A program made the translations under genes and the position numbers. Shown piece by piece: positions 15,452 to 24,915 of a stretch of DNA of 64,000 nucleotides. This stretch comes from CAVPHV01 sp963821095 (GTDB lineage Bacteria > Actinomycetota > Acidimicrobiia > Spongiisociales > UBA5794), in contig CAWGCJ010000007.1 in assembly GCA_963821095.1 (NCBI GenBank), positions 372,001 to 436,000 of the forward strand. Reading direction: 5' to 3'. The number at the start of each line of letters is the position of its first letter. Position 1 is the stretch's first letter. Under the pieces are notes generated by a model that saw only the letters and a list, made by a program, of their open reading frames with translations, had not been told where the DNA came from and ran no database searches.

Positions 15452-17431
15452 ATGGAGGACGCGCGAGCGGTGGCCGCAGAGACCAAGACCGACGCTTCCG
15501 AGCCCGCACAGTCTGTGGACGTATCTGGGTACTCCGGAGCAGCCCGCGCCCACACCTTCGTAGCGCTTGGCTCGCTCTTTGCCGGCGTCATGCTTGCCCT
15601 GGTTGCCGCGACGCAGCTGGTTCTTCCCGACGCATTCTCCGGCGTCGGCATGCTGAGCTACGGCAGGGTGCTTCCCGCCGCGACCAATGTTCTCCTCTAC
15701 GGCTGGCTGACGATCGGATTCATCGGCGCCGCCTACTACATCGTTCCCAAGGTCGCCGGAGTCAAGCTCCAGTTTGAACCGCTCGCCAGAGTGGGCGCAG
15801 TGTTGCTGGCCATCGGTGTCATCGCCGGCGCCGACGGTATCGCTCTCGGCTGGAGTGAAGGGCGCACCTACCTCGAGATGCCGCTGTGGGCGGACTTCTT
15901 CATTCTCCTTGGCTTGTTGATCGCAGTGCGGGTCATCACCGCAACCATCTCCGACCGTACCAACCGCGAGATGGGTCCGGCCCTGTGGTTCTTCGGTGCC
16001 GGACCTCTCTGGCTGTTGTTTGCCTTCGTGGTCGGCAACATTCCCGGCCTGGTCGGGATGAACAGCATCATCCAGACCGCCTTCTACCGCGGCGCCCTCG
16101 CCGGGCTGTGGTTGTCGGTAGCCGGTTTCGGGATCGTGTACTACCTCGTACCGAAGGTGACCGGCCGCGGACCGGCCAAGCCGACCACGCTCGCCGTCAT
16201 GGGGTTCTGGTCGCTCGGGTTCGTCTGGGCGTTCGCCGGTGTCGCCGACCTCACCTACAGCCCGGCCCCCGGCTGGCTACAGACCATCGGCGTCGTATTC
16301 TCGATCGCACTCTTCCTTCCGCTCGCAATGCTGTTCACGGACCTGGTTGGTCTGATGCGTGGTCGCTGGGGTCTGGCACGCAACCGGATGACGATGCGCT
16401 TCATCGGGGCGGGAGCCATCCTGTTGCTGGTGGCGGCCGTCATCAACCTGCTCCAGGCGCTGCGGGCATCGAGCGCCGTTGTCGGTTACACCACGTGGGG
16501 CGCCGCCTTCGAGTACGCCGCGTTCTACGGGGCATTCACGCTGTGGCTGGCCGCCTTCATCTACGACTCGGCCGGCGATCTGCTCGGCGGTGTATTCAAG
16601 CCCTCGGTGGCGAGGGGACACTACCGCCTCACGACGTTCTCGATCGCCGTCATCCTGGCGACGACGCTCATTGGCGGCCTGCAAACCGGGTTCTTGTGGA
16701 TCGCCGACGCCAACAGTCCCGAAAGTACCGTGGCGTACGGGCCGGGGTGGAAGGCCGTTGTTGAATCGCTCCAGCCGCACTACTGGATCCTGTTCCTGGC
16801 GATGCTGCTGTTTGCCTTCGCTCAGGTCCGCTTTGCCGCCGGTGGTGTTGCCGCGGCCATCAATGCGAGACCGGCAGCGCCGGAGACGGTGGACCGCGAC
16901 GAACTCGACCCGGACGATGTCGAAGCGGATGCCGGTTGGATGGCAACCAACGGAGTGTCGACTCGCCATCTGTGGCTCGGGTCGACCGGCATTTTTGCCC
17001 TGGCGGCCCTGCTCGTGGTGCTGCTGCCCTCGCTCGAGGCCTCCCACGTCGACGGGACCATCCTCTCCGACCGCTCCCGAAACTACCGCTCTGACGCCTT
17101 TTTGGAGCGTGGCCGCGGGCTGTACTTGGCTGAGGGGTGCTGGTACTGCCACACCCAGGACGTCCGACCCATCGTCACCGACGTTGACCTCGGTGCGATC
17201 AGCCAGCCCGGCGACTACGCAAACGAGGTTCCGGCCTTGCTCGGCACGGCCCGGGTGGGACCCGACCTCATGCACGCTGCGACCCGGGAGGAAGCCGGTT
17301 CGAGCGCGTTCCTTTTCGATCACCTGACCGACCCACGGGTCGACCGTCCCTGGTCGATCATGCCGAGTTACGACTACCTGTCGGAGAACGACCGGTTGGC
17401 CCTCGCCGCCTACATCACGAGTCTGGACTGA
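15452..17431 (+). CDS. CcoN-like oxidase subunit I lacking heme/copper ligands, fused to CcoO-type cytochrome c
   Basis: 659 residues. Residues 35-460 align with CcoN of cbb3 oxidases, with about twelve helices and shared landmarks (SYGRVLP-TN, YYLVPKVTGR, WLQTIGVVFSI, GYTTW). All six ligand positions are replaced: PLHTN reads PAATN (A77); YGHN has G214; GPHH reads GVAD (A265, D266); HVH reads FEY (F353, Y355). Residues 490-659 are a CcoO-like monoheme cytochrome (C563-W-Y-C566-H567, TQDVRP, SIMPSY with probable Met ligand). CcoN and CcoO are normally separate proteins. The oxidase part should bind no heme and reduce no oxygen; only the c heme remains. A structural or electron-relay role beside the bc operon is inference. 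Confidence 0.85.
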   Translation: MEDARAVAAETKTDASEPAQSVDVSGYSGAARAHTFVALGSLFAGVMLALVAATQLVLPDAFSGVGMLSYGRVLPAATNVLLYGWLTIGFIGAAYYIVPKVAGVKLQFEPLARVGAVLLAIGVIAGADGIALGWSEGRTYLEMPLWADFFILLGLLIAVRVITATISDRTNREMGPALWFFGAGPLWLLFAFVVGNIPGLVGMNSIIQTAFYRGALAGLWLSVAGFGIVYYLVPKVTGRGPAKPTTLAVMGFWSLGFVWAFAGVADLTYSPAPGWLQTIGVVFSIALFLPLAMLFTDLVGLMRGRWGLARNRMTMRFIGAGAILLLVAAVINLLQALRASSAVVGYTTWGAAFEYAAFYGAFTLWLAAFIYDSAGDLLGGVFKPSVARGHYRLTTFSIAVILATTLIGGLQTGFLWIADANSPESTVAYGPGWKAVVESLQPHYWILFLAMLLFAFAQVRFAAGGVAAAINARPAAPETVDRDELDPDDVEADAGWMATNGVSTRHLWLGSTGIFALAALLVVLLPSLEASHVDGTILSDRSRNYRSDAFLERGRGLYLAEGCWYCHTQDVRPIVTDVDLGAISQPGDYANEVPALLGTARVGPDLMHAATREEAGSSAFLFDHLTDPRVDRPWSIMPSYDYLSENDRLALAAYITSLD

Positions 17432-17434
17432 GCG

Positions 17435-18307
17435 ATGGAAGATCAGATCCAAAGAGTTGCCGAACAAACCGGGGTCCCCAGTGGGCTGCTGCAACGCGCC
17501 GCCGCCGCCCGCGCCACCGCGGCAGGCACTTCGACCGAGGTCATCGTGGCGAAGTGGGCCGGCGAGGACGCCGCGGCTCCCGCAGCGGCAGCGGCCGCGC
17601 CCGCCCCGGCTGCGGCCCCGGCCGCGCCCGCCGCAGCGCCGCCGCCGGCAGACAGTTCCGCGCCGGCAGTTGAGGTGCTCGAGCCGGTTGCAGCGGCGCC
17701 CACCGAGCCACAAGCGGAGGCGTCGGAGGATGAACCGGAGCCCGAGCCTGCCGCCGCAGGCGGCTTCCCGAAGTGGCTGGCCGCCGCCTTCATCGTGATC
17801 CCCGCCATCGCGCTGTTCTATGCGCTGCTCTTCCCGAATGGTCCCGACTGCGGTTCGGCCGGCCAGTTGGCCGTCGATCCCGGCACCGGTGTCGCCGTGA
17901 ACTGTGATGGCAGCGCGTTCGGGTCCGAGGAGTTCAGCTTCTTCGGCACCGGCGAGGTCATCTACGCCGAGCGTTGCGCCGCTTGCCACGGTGCCAACGG
18001 CGCCGGTGGCGCCAACTTCCCCGCCCTGGCCGGTGGCGCCGTGGTTGCGACGTTTGGTTCCTGCACCGATCACGTCGAATGGGTCGCATTGGGAACGGCT
18101 GGTTTCCAGGAAGCCGGCATCGCCACCTACGGCGACACCGAGAAACCCGTCGGCGGCGCCGGGGTTCCCATGCCCGGCTTCGAGGGTGTCATCACCGAGC
18201 AAGAGCTGATTGCCGTCTCCCTCTATGAACGAGTCGCCTTCGGCGGCGAGGATCTGGCAACGTCCGAGCAACTCTGCGCCGGCGAAGAGGCCGTGGCTTC
18301 TCCTTAG
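17435..18307 (+). CDS. Membrane-anchored monoheme cytochrome c with the helical module
   Basis: 290 residues, starting 3 bp after the CcoN-CcoO gene. Residues 14-43 are a single copy of the 30-residue module (VPSGLLQRAAAARA, ending KWAG) also repeated in the cytochrome b C-terminal protein; an Ala/Pro/Glu linker (46-108) follows, then one membrane helix (112-133) and a periplasmic cytochrome c domain with C181-A-A-C184-H185 and a probable Met ligand in VPMPGFEG. The module would face the cytoplasm, as in cytochrome b. Probably the CcoP-like partner of this complex, although it carries one heme and not two. Confidence 0.85.
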   Translation: MEDQIQRVAEQTGVPSGLLQRAAAARATAAGTSTEVIVAKWAGEDAAAPAAAAAAPAPAAAPAAPAAAPPPADSSAPAVEVLEPVAAAPTEPQAEASEDEPEPEPAAAGGFPKWLAAAFIVIPAIALFYALLFPNGPDCGSAGQLAVDPGTGVAVNCDGSAFGSEEFSFFGTGEVIYAERCAACHGANGAGGANFPALAGGAVVATFGSCTDHVEWVALGTAGFQEAGIATYGDTEKPVGGAGVPMPGFEGVITEQELIAVSLYERVAFGGEDLATSEQLCAGEEAVASP

Positions 18308-18335
18308 TCTCGGCGCTCTCGGTACGCTCCCTGCC

Positions 18336-19598
18336 ATGACTTCACCCGATGTACTGGTTGTCGGCGGCGGTCCCGCCGGGGCTTCAACTGCCTACTGGCT
18401 GGCGCAGCGCGGGGTGTCCGTCCTGGTCGTCGAGAAGAAGACCTACCCGCGTGAGAAGACCTGCGGTGATGGCCTGACCCCGCGGTCGGTCAAACAACTG
18501 ATAGACATGGGATTCGACTTCGACATTCCCGAACTCCACCGAATCGACGGGCTGCGCGCCTACGCAGGTGACCTGATGCTGGAGCTGCCCTGGCCGGAGC
18601 GCACCACCTATCCATCGTGGGGCGCCGTCATCCGCCGTGCCGACCTCGATGGAAGGGTCGCCATGCTCGCGGAGAAGCAGGGGGCGGTGATTCAGCAGGG
18701 GACCGAAGCTGCAGCCGTCGTCGACGAGGGCAGACTTGTCGCAGTCGACTTGAAGGTTGGCAACGGCTCGGAGGAGTCAGAGATCACCCGGGTCACGCCC
18801 CGGCTGGTGGTCATCGCCGATGGGTCGCTGTCGCGGTTCGGGCGCAAGCTGGGCACGGCGCGACGGCGCGACTACCCATACGGCCTTGCGGTTCGCGGCT
18901 ACTACTCGAGCCCCAACTCGGACGATCGATTCCTCGAGAGTCAGCTCAACATCACCGACCGCAACGGCCGCCATATGCCGGGGTACGGCTGGATTTTCCC
19001 GCTCGGCGACGGCACTATCAACATCGGCGCCGGAGCCCTCTCCACCTTCAAGGGGTGGAAAGACCTCAACACGACCGAGCTTCTCGAGGCCTATGTATCC
19101 GGCCTGCCGTCGCGTTGGGAGGTCACCGAGGCGTCGCTACTCACCGAGCCGACCGGGGGCAAGCTGCCGATGGCCTTCTCGATTGGACCCAAGGTCGGCC
19201 CAAACTGGGTCGTGGTCGGAGACGCCTCGGGGGCGGTCAATCCCTTCAACGGCGAGGGGATCGACTATGCCTACGAGACCGGGCGCTTGGCCGCCGGTTA
19301 TGTGGCCGACGCACTGACGACCGGCGACAGTGGGCCCCTCCACGGCTACGCCCAAGCGATCGAGCGGGAGTACGGCGACTACCACAAGGTCGCCAGGATC
19401 TTTGCGCTTGCGATCGGGAACCCTGCCGTGATCAAGACGCTCACCCAGGTAGGAATGCGGTCCCGTCCGCTGATGGAGTGGGTGCTGAAGGTCATGGCCA
19501 ACCTGCTCGAACCGGAGGACCGCGGAATGACCGAGCGGGTCTACGGAGCGATCGAGCGCGTCGTCCAGATCGCCCCTGAGCCCAGCCGAACTCGGTAA
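18336..19598 (+). CDS. Geranylgeranyl reductase family flavoprotein, MenJ-like menaquinone reductase
   Basis: 420 residues. N-terminal FAD-binding VVGGGPAGASTAYWLAQRG and EKKTYPREKTCGDGLTPRSV, then GYGWIFPLGDGTINIGAG and VGDASGAVNPFNGEGIDYAYETG, as in actinobacterial geranylgeranyl reductases. In mycobacteria the homologue MenJ saturates one isoprene unit of menaquinone. The location between a menaquinol-oxidising complex and complex I supports that role, but archaeol-type or carotenoid substrates cannot be excluded. ATG lies 7 nt after TACGCT, suggesting a leaderless message; the frame is open further upstream inside the cytochrome gene. Confidence 0.85.
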   Translation: MTSPDVLVVGGGPAGASTAYWLAQRGVSVLVVEKKTYPREKTCGDGLTPRSVKQLIDMGFDFDIPELHRIDGLRAYAGDLMLELPWPERTTYPSWGAVIRRADLDGRVAMLAEKQGAVIQQGTEAAAVVDEGRLVAVDLKVGNGSEESEITRVTPRLVVIADGSLSRFGRKLGTARRRDYPYGLAVRGYYSSPNSDDRFLESQLNITDRNGRHMPGYGWIFPLGDGTINIGAGALSTFKGWKDLNTTELLEAYVSGLPSRWEVTEASLLTEPTGGKLPMAFSIGPKVGPNWVVVGDASGAVNPFNGEGIDYAYETGRLAAGYVADALTTGDSGPLHGYAQAIEREYGDYHKVARIFALAIGNPAVIKTLTQVGMRSRPLMEWVLKVMANLLEPEDRGMTERVYGAIERVVQIAPEPSRTR

Positions 19599-19627
19599 CC
19601 GGCGCCCCATCCCGTTAGTCTTGCGGC

Positions 19628-22600
19628 GTGACGACGTCGGGGGATATGAGCGAAGTTGATCTCGACCAATTGGTCGAGAGGATCGTTGCTGCCGATGCGG
19701 CGACGAGGGATGTGCTGGCGGCGTTCGCCCGGGCGTACCTGAGCCGATTCCCGCAAGAGCGTCTTGCTGCCTGGCCGGAAGACGAGCTGGGTGCTCACGT
19801 TCGCCACCTCTTCGAATTCGCCGCCGACCGCCGCGGCGACGACGTCGAGGTTCGTGTCTTCAACCCGACCGTCGAGACCGCCGGCTATGCGCCCGGCGGA
19901 GCCGTCGTCGAGGTGGCGGCGCCGGACATGGCGTTCCTGGTGGACTCGATCACCAACGAGATCCAGTCGCGCGGGTTCAACGTCGAACGTGTCGTCCATC
20001 CGGTGGTCGGCACCGGACGCGATGCCACCGGGCATCTGGTCGAGATCAAGCCGGCCCGCACCTCGATACTGCGCGAGTCGATTCAGCACTACGAGCTGAG
20101 CCGGCCCATCGGAGAGCACGACGCCGCGGAACTGGAGGCAGGCGTGCGGCGGGTGCTGCTCGACGTGCGGCGCGCCGTCGACGACTTCGAGCCGATGCAG
20201 GGCGCCATCTACCGCATGATCAAGGTGACCCGCGACGGTGCGGCCCGCTACTCGAAAGAGGAGATCGATGAGGACGTTGCCTTCCTCGAGTGGCTGCTCG
20301 ACCTCAACTTCGTGTTCCTCGGTTACCGCGAGTACCGGATCGCACCTGGAGTGAACGAACCCGAATTGTCGGTCGTTCCGGGTTCCGGTCTCGGCATCCT
20401 GCGGGACGACACCGAGTCGGGCTTTGCATCACCGGTTCCGATGTCTGAGGTACGGCCCTCGCTGCGGGCCCGCTACGAGAGCGGCGATCTGCTGGTGATC
20501 AGCAAGACCAACTCGCCGTCCCGGGTCCACCGCAACGCCAAGATGGACTACGTCGGGGTTCGGCACATTGGACCCGATGGGACCGTGGTCGGCGAAGCGC
20601 GAATGGTCGGCCTCTTCACCTCGAAGGCGTACATGGCGGCGGCGGATTCGATCCCGCTGCTGCACCGCAAGCTCACCCAGATCATCGAGGCAGAGGACTT
20701 GATCGAGGGCTCGCACTCCTACAAGGAGGTCGTTGGGGTCTTCAACAGCTTCCCCAAGGACGAACTGTTCACCACGCCCACCCCCGACATTCGGCGCAGC
20801 ATTGTCGGCCTGCTCCAACTCCAAGAGCAGCGGCATGTGCGTTTGTTCGTGCGGCGCGATCTGCTGCGGCGCAGCGCGTCGGTACTCGTGGTGATGCCAC
20901 GGGACCGGTTCAATGCTGCTCTGCGTCACCGGCTCCAGGCACTGCTGCTCGAACGGTTCGCCGGGACCTCCATCGACTACCGATTGTCGCTCGGCGACGC
21001 CGACACGGCCCGGCTTCACTTCACGGTATGGGTTGCCGGAGGCGAGGTTCCCGACGTGTCCATCGAGGTTCTCGAGGCAGAGGTCGTTGCCGAGGCACAA
21101 ACCTGGGAGGAGCGCCTCGCCGTAGAGGTCGATGCCCGCCACGGCCCCGAACGCGGTCGGGCGTTGCTCGATGAATGGGCCGGCAGATTTCCCGACCACT
21201 ACCGAGCCTCCATCCCGTTGTCGATTGCAGCCGGCGACCTCGGCAGACTCGACGAACTGGTAGCGGGCACCGGACAGGCTGTTGTCGGTCTTCAGAACGA
21301 ACCTGGGCCGGGCGAGCAACTCACCCGGCTCGCGGTGTATCGCTCGAACGGCAAACTGGAACTCTCCGCCATCATGCCGACGCTCGAGGCGCTGGGGCTC
21401 CGGGTGGTGGAGGAAAAGCCGACCCGGCTCCGCGGCGGGGACGGCGGACTCTTCATCCACGACTTCGGGGTGCTCGACCTCGATGGAGCCATGCTCGACC
21501 TCGACGATGTCGCCGAACGGGTGGCCGAAACCGTGGTTGCGGTTCTCGAGGGTGAAGCCGAATCCGATTCCCTCAACCGGTTGATCATCAGCGCGGGACT
21601 CGACCATCGCCAAGTGACGATCCTGCGCGCCTATCGCACCTACTGGCGGAGGGTCAGTCCCGGTTTCACCGTTGAGTACATCAACGACGCCTTTGCCGCT
21701 CATCCGGAGATCGCCGCCGACCTGGTCGAGTTGTTTGCCACTCGCTTCGACCCCGGGCTCAGCGAGGCAGAAGAGGCGCCCACCCTGGCCCGGATCCTTT
21801 TCGAGCTCGACAAGGTCGCCAGCCTCGACGAGGACCGCATCCTGCGCGGCTTCCTGGGATTGGTGCTCGCCACCAAGCGGACCAACGTGTACCTGCCCGG
21901 CACCGAAAGCCTCAGCTTCAAGTTCCGCTCGAGCGAGGTGCCGGCCATGCCGGAGCCGGCTCCGCTGTTCGAGATCTTCATCTACGCCCGCGAGGTGGAA
22001 GGCATCCACCTGCGGGGCGGACCGGTAGCTCGTGGCGGCATCCGTTGGTCGACCCGCAAGGAGGACTACCGCACCGAAGTGCTCGGGTTGATGAAGGCCC
22101 AGATGACCAAGAACGCCGTCATCGTTCCCACCGGATCAAAGGGCGGCTTTGTGCTCCGGCGGCCGCCCGCGGATCCGACCGAACTGCGCGACGCGGTGCG
22201 CGCCGGCTACACGATCTTCATCCGCGGCTTGCTGGACGTCACCGACAACCTGGTGGACGGGACGGCGCTGCACCCCGCCGGAGTTCGCATCCATGACGGC
22301 GGCGATCCCTACTTGGTCGTCGCAGCCGACAAGGGCACCGCCACGTTCTCCGACGACGCGAACACAATCGCCGCAGAGTACGACTTCTGGCTGGGTGATG
22401 CGTTTGCATCCGGCGGTTCGGCCGGATACGACCACAAGGCGCTCGGCATCACGGCTCGGGGTGCCTGGGAGTCGGTCAAGTGGCACTTCCGCGAACTGGG
22501 TACCGACATCATGCACGAGCCATTCACCGTGGTCGGCATCGGCGACATGTCGGGTGATGTTTTTGGAAACGGGATGCTGCTGTCACCCCATATTCGGCTC

Positions 22601-24412
22601 GTCGCCGCATTCGATCATCGCCACATCTTCATCGACCCCGATCCCGATGCGGGGACGTCATTCGCCGAACGCCGCCGGATGTTCGCTCTCCAACGGTCGA
22701 GTTGGGAGGACTACGACGGCTCGCTGATTTCGGCGGGGGGAGGAGTGTTCTCTCGCGCCGCAAAACGGATCGACCTGAGCGACGAGATACGGCTGGCCCT
22801 CGACACCGACGCCCACCAGTTGACACCTGACGAGCTGATCCAGGCCATTCTGCGAGCACCGATCGACCTGCTGTGGAATGGCGGCATCGGAACGTATGTC
22901 AAGGCAGCCTCCGAGACCAATGAGCAGGTCGGGGACCGGGTCAACGATGCCCTACGCGTCAACGGCTTCGAACTCCGTTGCAGGGTGATCGGAGAAGGCG
23001 GGAACCTCGGGCTGACTCAGGCCGGTCGCATCGAGTTCGCTCGCGGTGGCGGTCGGGTCAACACCGACTTCATCGATAACTCCGGCGGGGTCCATTGTTC
23101 GGACCGCGAGGTGAATCTGAAGATCCTGCTGGGTTTGGCCGAGGCCCGTGGCGAACTGGATCGCGTCGGACGCGACGCCCTCGTCACCGACGTCGTTGAC
23201 GACGTGGTCTCCGCCATCGTCTACGACAATTTTCTTCAGGCGCAGATCATGGCGCAGGAGGTCCACGGCTCGGCTGATCGCCTCGAGGCCTACGAGGATC
23301 TGATGTCGCTGCTGGAGAGCGAGGGAGCACTCGATCGTGGCATTGAGTGGTTGCCAACCACCGACGAGATGAGCGAGCGCGCTCGCCTCGGCGAAGGAAT
23401 GACCGCCCCGGAACTTGCCGTTCTGCTCGCCTACTCGAAGCGCAGTCTGCGCGACTGGCTGCTCGACTCGGCGTTGCCCGATTGGAACGACTTCGCCGAC
23501 GAAGCGCGTGAGTACTTCCCCGCCGAGGTTGTGCGCCGATTTGGTGACCTGATCCCCGAGCACCCGCTGCGTCGTGAGTTGGTGGCGACCATCGTGGCCA
23601 ACCGGGTCGTCAACTCGGAAGGGGCCACGTTCGTGACCCGACTCATGTCCGAGACCGGGGCAGCCGCCGAGCAAGTGGTGCGGGCCTATCACATCGCCAG
23701 GGACGTTACCGACGCGTCCAATCGCTGGCGAGCCGTCGAGTCGCTGGTCGGCCGGGTCCCTGTCGACGTCGAGCGTGATCTGTTGGGGGGGATCGATGGG
23801 TTGGTCGAGGACATTGCGCGGTGGTATCTGACGAATCCATCTACCGAGTTCATGAGCGAGGTGACGGCGAACGCCAAGCCGGCATTCGACGAGATGGACG
23901 AGATCATTGCCGGGATCGGGCCGGCCCAGTGGCGGGCCGATCGTGACGCTGCAGTAGTCGTCTGGACCGAACAAGGCGTTCCCGCCGAGGTGGCGATCCG
24001 CCACGTCTACCAAGAGGAGTTGGTCCACGCTCCCGATGTGATCGAGGTGGCGCAGCGCACCGGGCGTTCGGTGCGCGATGTCGCTCAACTGTTCATGCTG
24101 ATCGGTCCCGTGTTCGAGATCGACTGGCTCGAAGAGCAGGTCGCCGGATTGCCCGCTGCCGGCCGCTGGCACCGCCGGGCCGTCAAGACGGTCGAAGACG
24201 ATCTTGTCCTGCTCCGTCGCCAGCTCGCCGAGCACGTCCTGGCGGGCTCGGACGCCGCCATTCCGCAAGCTGCGCTCGACCGCTACCTCGTCGAGCACAC
24301 CCAAGAACTCGGCCGCCTCACCCGTTTCATGCGCTCTCTCGCCATCGATGGCGTAGACGACGTAGCCTCGGTGATCGTCGCCATCCGCCAAATCCGATCC
24401 CTGGCCACTTGA
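19628..24412 (+). CDS. gdh: NAD-specific glutamate dehydrogenase, large 180-kDa type
   Basis: 1594 residues, the usual length of the L-180 family found in actinobacteria and proteobacteria. It converts glutamate to 2-oxoglutarate and ammonium with NAD+. The N-terminal half carries ACT-like regulatory regions; the catalytic core begins near GGIRWSTRKEDYRTEVLGLM, with GSKGGFV, GGSAGYDHKALGITARGAW and NGGIGTYVKA. GTG at 19628 is 6 nt after TAGTCT and is probably leaderless; an ATG at 19646 is an alternative. No frame breaks, in contrast to neighbouring genes. Several large minus-strand frames across it are shadows. Confidence 0.95.
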   Translation: MTTSGDMSEVDLDQLVERIVAADAATRDVLAAFARAYLSRFPQERLAAWPEDELGAHVRHLFEFAADRRGDDVEVRVFNPTVETAGYAPGGAVVEVAAPDMAFLVDSITNEIQSRGFNVERVVHPVVGTGRDATGHLVEIKPARTSILRESIQHYELSRPIGEHDAAELEAGVRRVLLDVRRAVDDFEPMQGAIYRMIKVTRDGAARYSKEEIDEDVAFLEWLLDLNFVFLGYREYRIAPGVNEPELSVVPGSGLGILRDDTESGFASPVPMSEVRPSLRARYESGDLLVISKTNSPSRVHRNAKMDYVGVRHIGPDGTVVGEARMVGLFTSKAYMAAADSIPLLHRKLTQIIEAEDLIEGSHSYKEVVGVFNSFPKDELFTTPTPDIRRSIVGLLQLQEQRHVRLFVRRDLLRRSASVLVVMPRDRFNAALRHRLQALLLERFAGTSIDYRLSLGDADTARLHFTVWVAGGEVPDVSIEVLEAEVVAEAQTWEERLAVEVDARHGPERGRALLDEWAGRFPDHYRASIPLSIAAGDLGRLDELVAGTGQAVVGLQNEPGPGEQLTRLAVYRSNGKLELSAIMPTLEALGLRVVEEKPTRLRGGDGGLFIHDFGVLDLDGAMLDLDDVAERVAETVVAVLEGEAESDSLNRLIISAGLDHRQVTILRAYRTYWRRVSPGFTVEYINDAFAAHPEIAADLVELFATRFDPGLSEAEEAPTLARILFELDKVASLDEDRILRGFLGLVLATKRTNVYLPGTESLSFKFRSSEVPAMPEPAPLFEIFIYAREVEGIHLRGGPVARGGIRWSTRKEDYRTEVLGLMKAQMTKNAVIVPTGSKGGFVLRRPPADPTELRDAVRAGYTIFIRGLLDVTDNLVDGTALHPAGVRIHDGGDPYLVVAADKGTATFSDDANTIAAEYDFWLGDAFASGGSAGYDHKALGITARGAWESVKWHFRELGTDIMHEPFTVVGIGDMSGDVFGNGMLLSPHIRLVAAFDHRHIFIDPDPDAGTSFAERRRMFALQRSSWEDYDGSLISAGGGVFSRAAKRIDLSDEIRLALDTDAHQLTPDELIQAILRAPIDLLWNGGIGTYVKAASETNEQVGDRVNDALRVNGFELRCRVIGEGGNLGLTQAGRIEFARGGGRVNTDFIDNSGGVHCSDREVNLKILLGLAEARGELDRVGRDALVTDVVDDVVSAIVYDNFLQAQIMAQEVHGSADRLEAYEDLMSLLESEGALDRGIEWLPTTDEMSERARLGEGMTAPELAVLLAYSKRSLRDWLLDSALPDWNDFADEAREYFPAEVVRRFGDLIPEHPLRRELVATIVANRVVNSEGATFVTRLMSETGAAAEQVVRAYHIARDVTDASNRWRAVESLVGRVPVDVERDLLGGIDGLVEDIARWYLTNPSTEFMSEVTANAKPAFDEMDEIIAGIGPAQWRADRDAAVVVWTEQGVPAEVAIRHVYQEELVHAPDVIEVAQRTGRSVRDVAQLFMLIGPVFEIDWLEEQVAGLPAAGRWHRRAVKTVEDDLVLLRRQLAEHVLAGSDAAIPQAALDRYLVEHTQELGRLTRFMRSLAIDGVDDVASVIVAIRQIRSLAT

Positions 24413-24430
24413 GCACCTTGCCTCGCTAGC

Positions 24431-24459
24431 TTGGACACCATCACCACTACCCCTAATCT
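24431..24459 (+). promoter_or_regulatory. Promoter of the first nuo operon
   Basis: TTGGAC (24431-24436), 17-bp spacer, TAATCT (24454-24459). The expected start of transcription lies about 18 nt before the nuoA GTG, in the 71-bp gap after the glutamate dehydrogenase gene. Confidence 0.55.
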
Positions 24460-24483
24460 CCCGTCGCAGAGGTTCTCCACCAC

Positions 24484-24915
24484 GTGACGCTTGCTGCCTA
24501 CCTTCCAATCGCGCTCATGTTCCTTCTGGGAACAGGCTTTGCCGCGGCCATGATGTGGTTCTCCTGGCGGATTGCGCCAAACAATCCCACACCAGAGAAA
24601 CTGGCCCCGTACGAGTGCGGGATCGTGCCGCTCCAAGAGCCGGCAGAACGCTTCCCGGTCAAGTTCTATCTGGTCGCCATGCTGTTTGTGATCTTCGACG
24701 TCGAAATCATCTTCCTCTTTGCCTGGGCGGTCAGGTTTGAGCAGTTCGGGTGGCCCGGAATCATCGCCGTCGGCATCTTCATCGCACTCCTGGCCGAGAC
24801 CCTGGTCTATGCGTGGAAGCGTGGTGCGCTCGACTGGAACGTGGCGCGTCGCGAACGGTATCGCCGCGAAGTTGTTCCGAGTGGCACGAAGTCCATCCAG
24901 GAGGACGCCGCCTGA
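24484..24915 (+). CDS. nuoA: NADH-quinone oxidoreductase subunit A
   Basis: 143 residues, GTG start. Three membrane helices and the loop motif ENLxPYECG-like PEKLAPYECGIVP, then VKFYLVAMLFVIFDVEIIFLFAW, diagnostic for NuoA at the quinone-site junction. The C-terminal tail is about 20 residues longer than in most homologues. First gene of a 14-gene operon with start/stop overlaps; its TGA shares a base with the nuoB ATG. Confidence 0.95.
   Translation: MTLAAYLPIALMFLLGTGFAAAMMWFSWRIAPNNPTPEKLAPYECGIVPLQEPAERFPVKFYLVAMLFVIFDVEIIFLFAWAVRFEQFGWPGIIAVGIFIALLAETLVYAWKRGALDWNVARRERYRREVVPSGTKSIQEDAA

Noticed and set aside
16277..18337. 686-codon minus-strand frame opposite the CcoN-CcoO and cytochrome c genes
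   Set aside because: Arg/Gly/Glu-rich translation without any motif; the plus strand has clear heme-binding and membrane proteins.
20429..22009. 526-codon minus-strand frame opposite the glutamate dehydrogenase gene
   Set aside because: Antisense shadow of a well-supported gene in high-GC DNA; low-complexity His/Gly/Arg translation, no domain. The same holds for the frame at 22952-24508.
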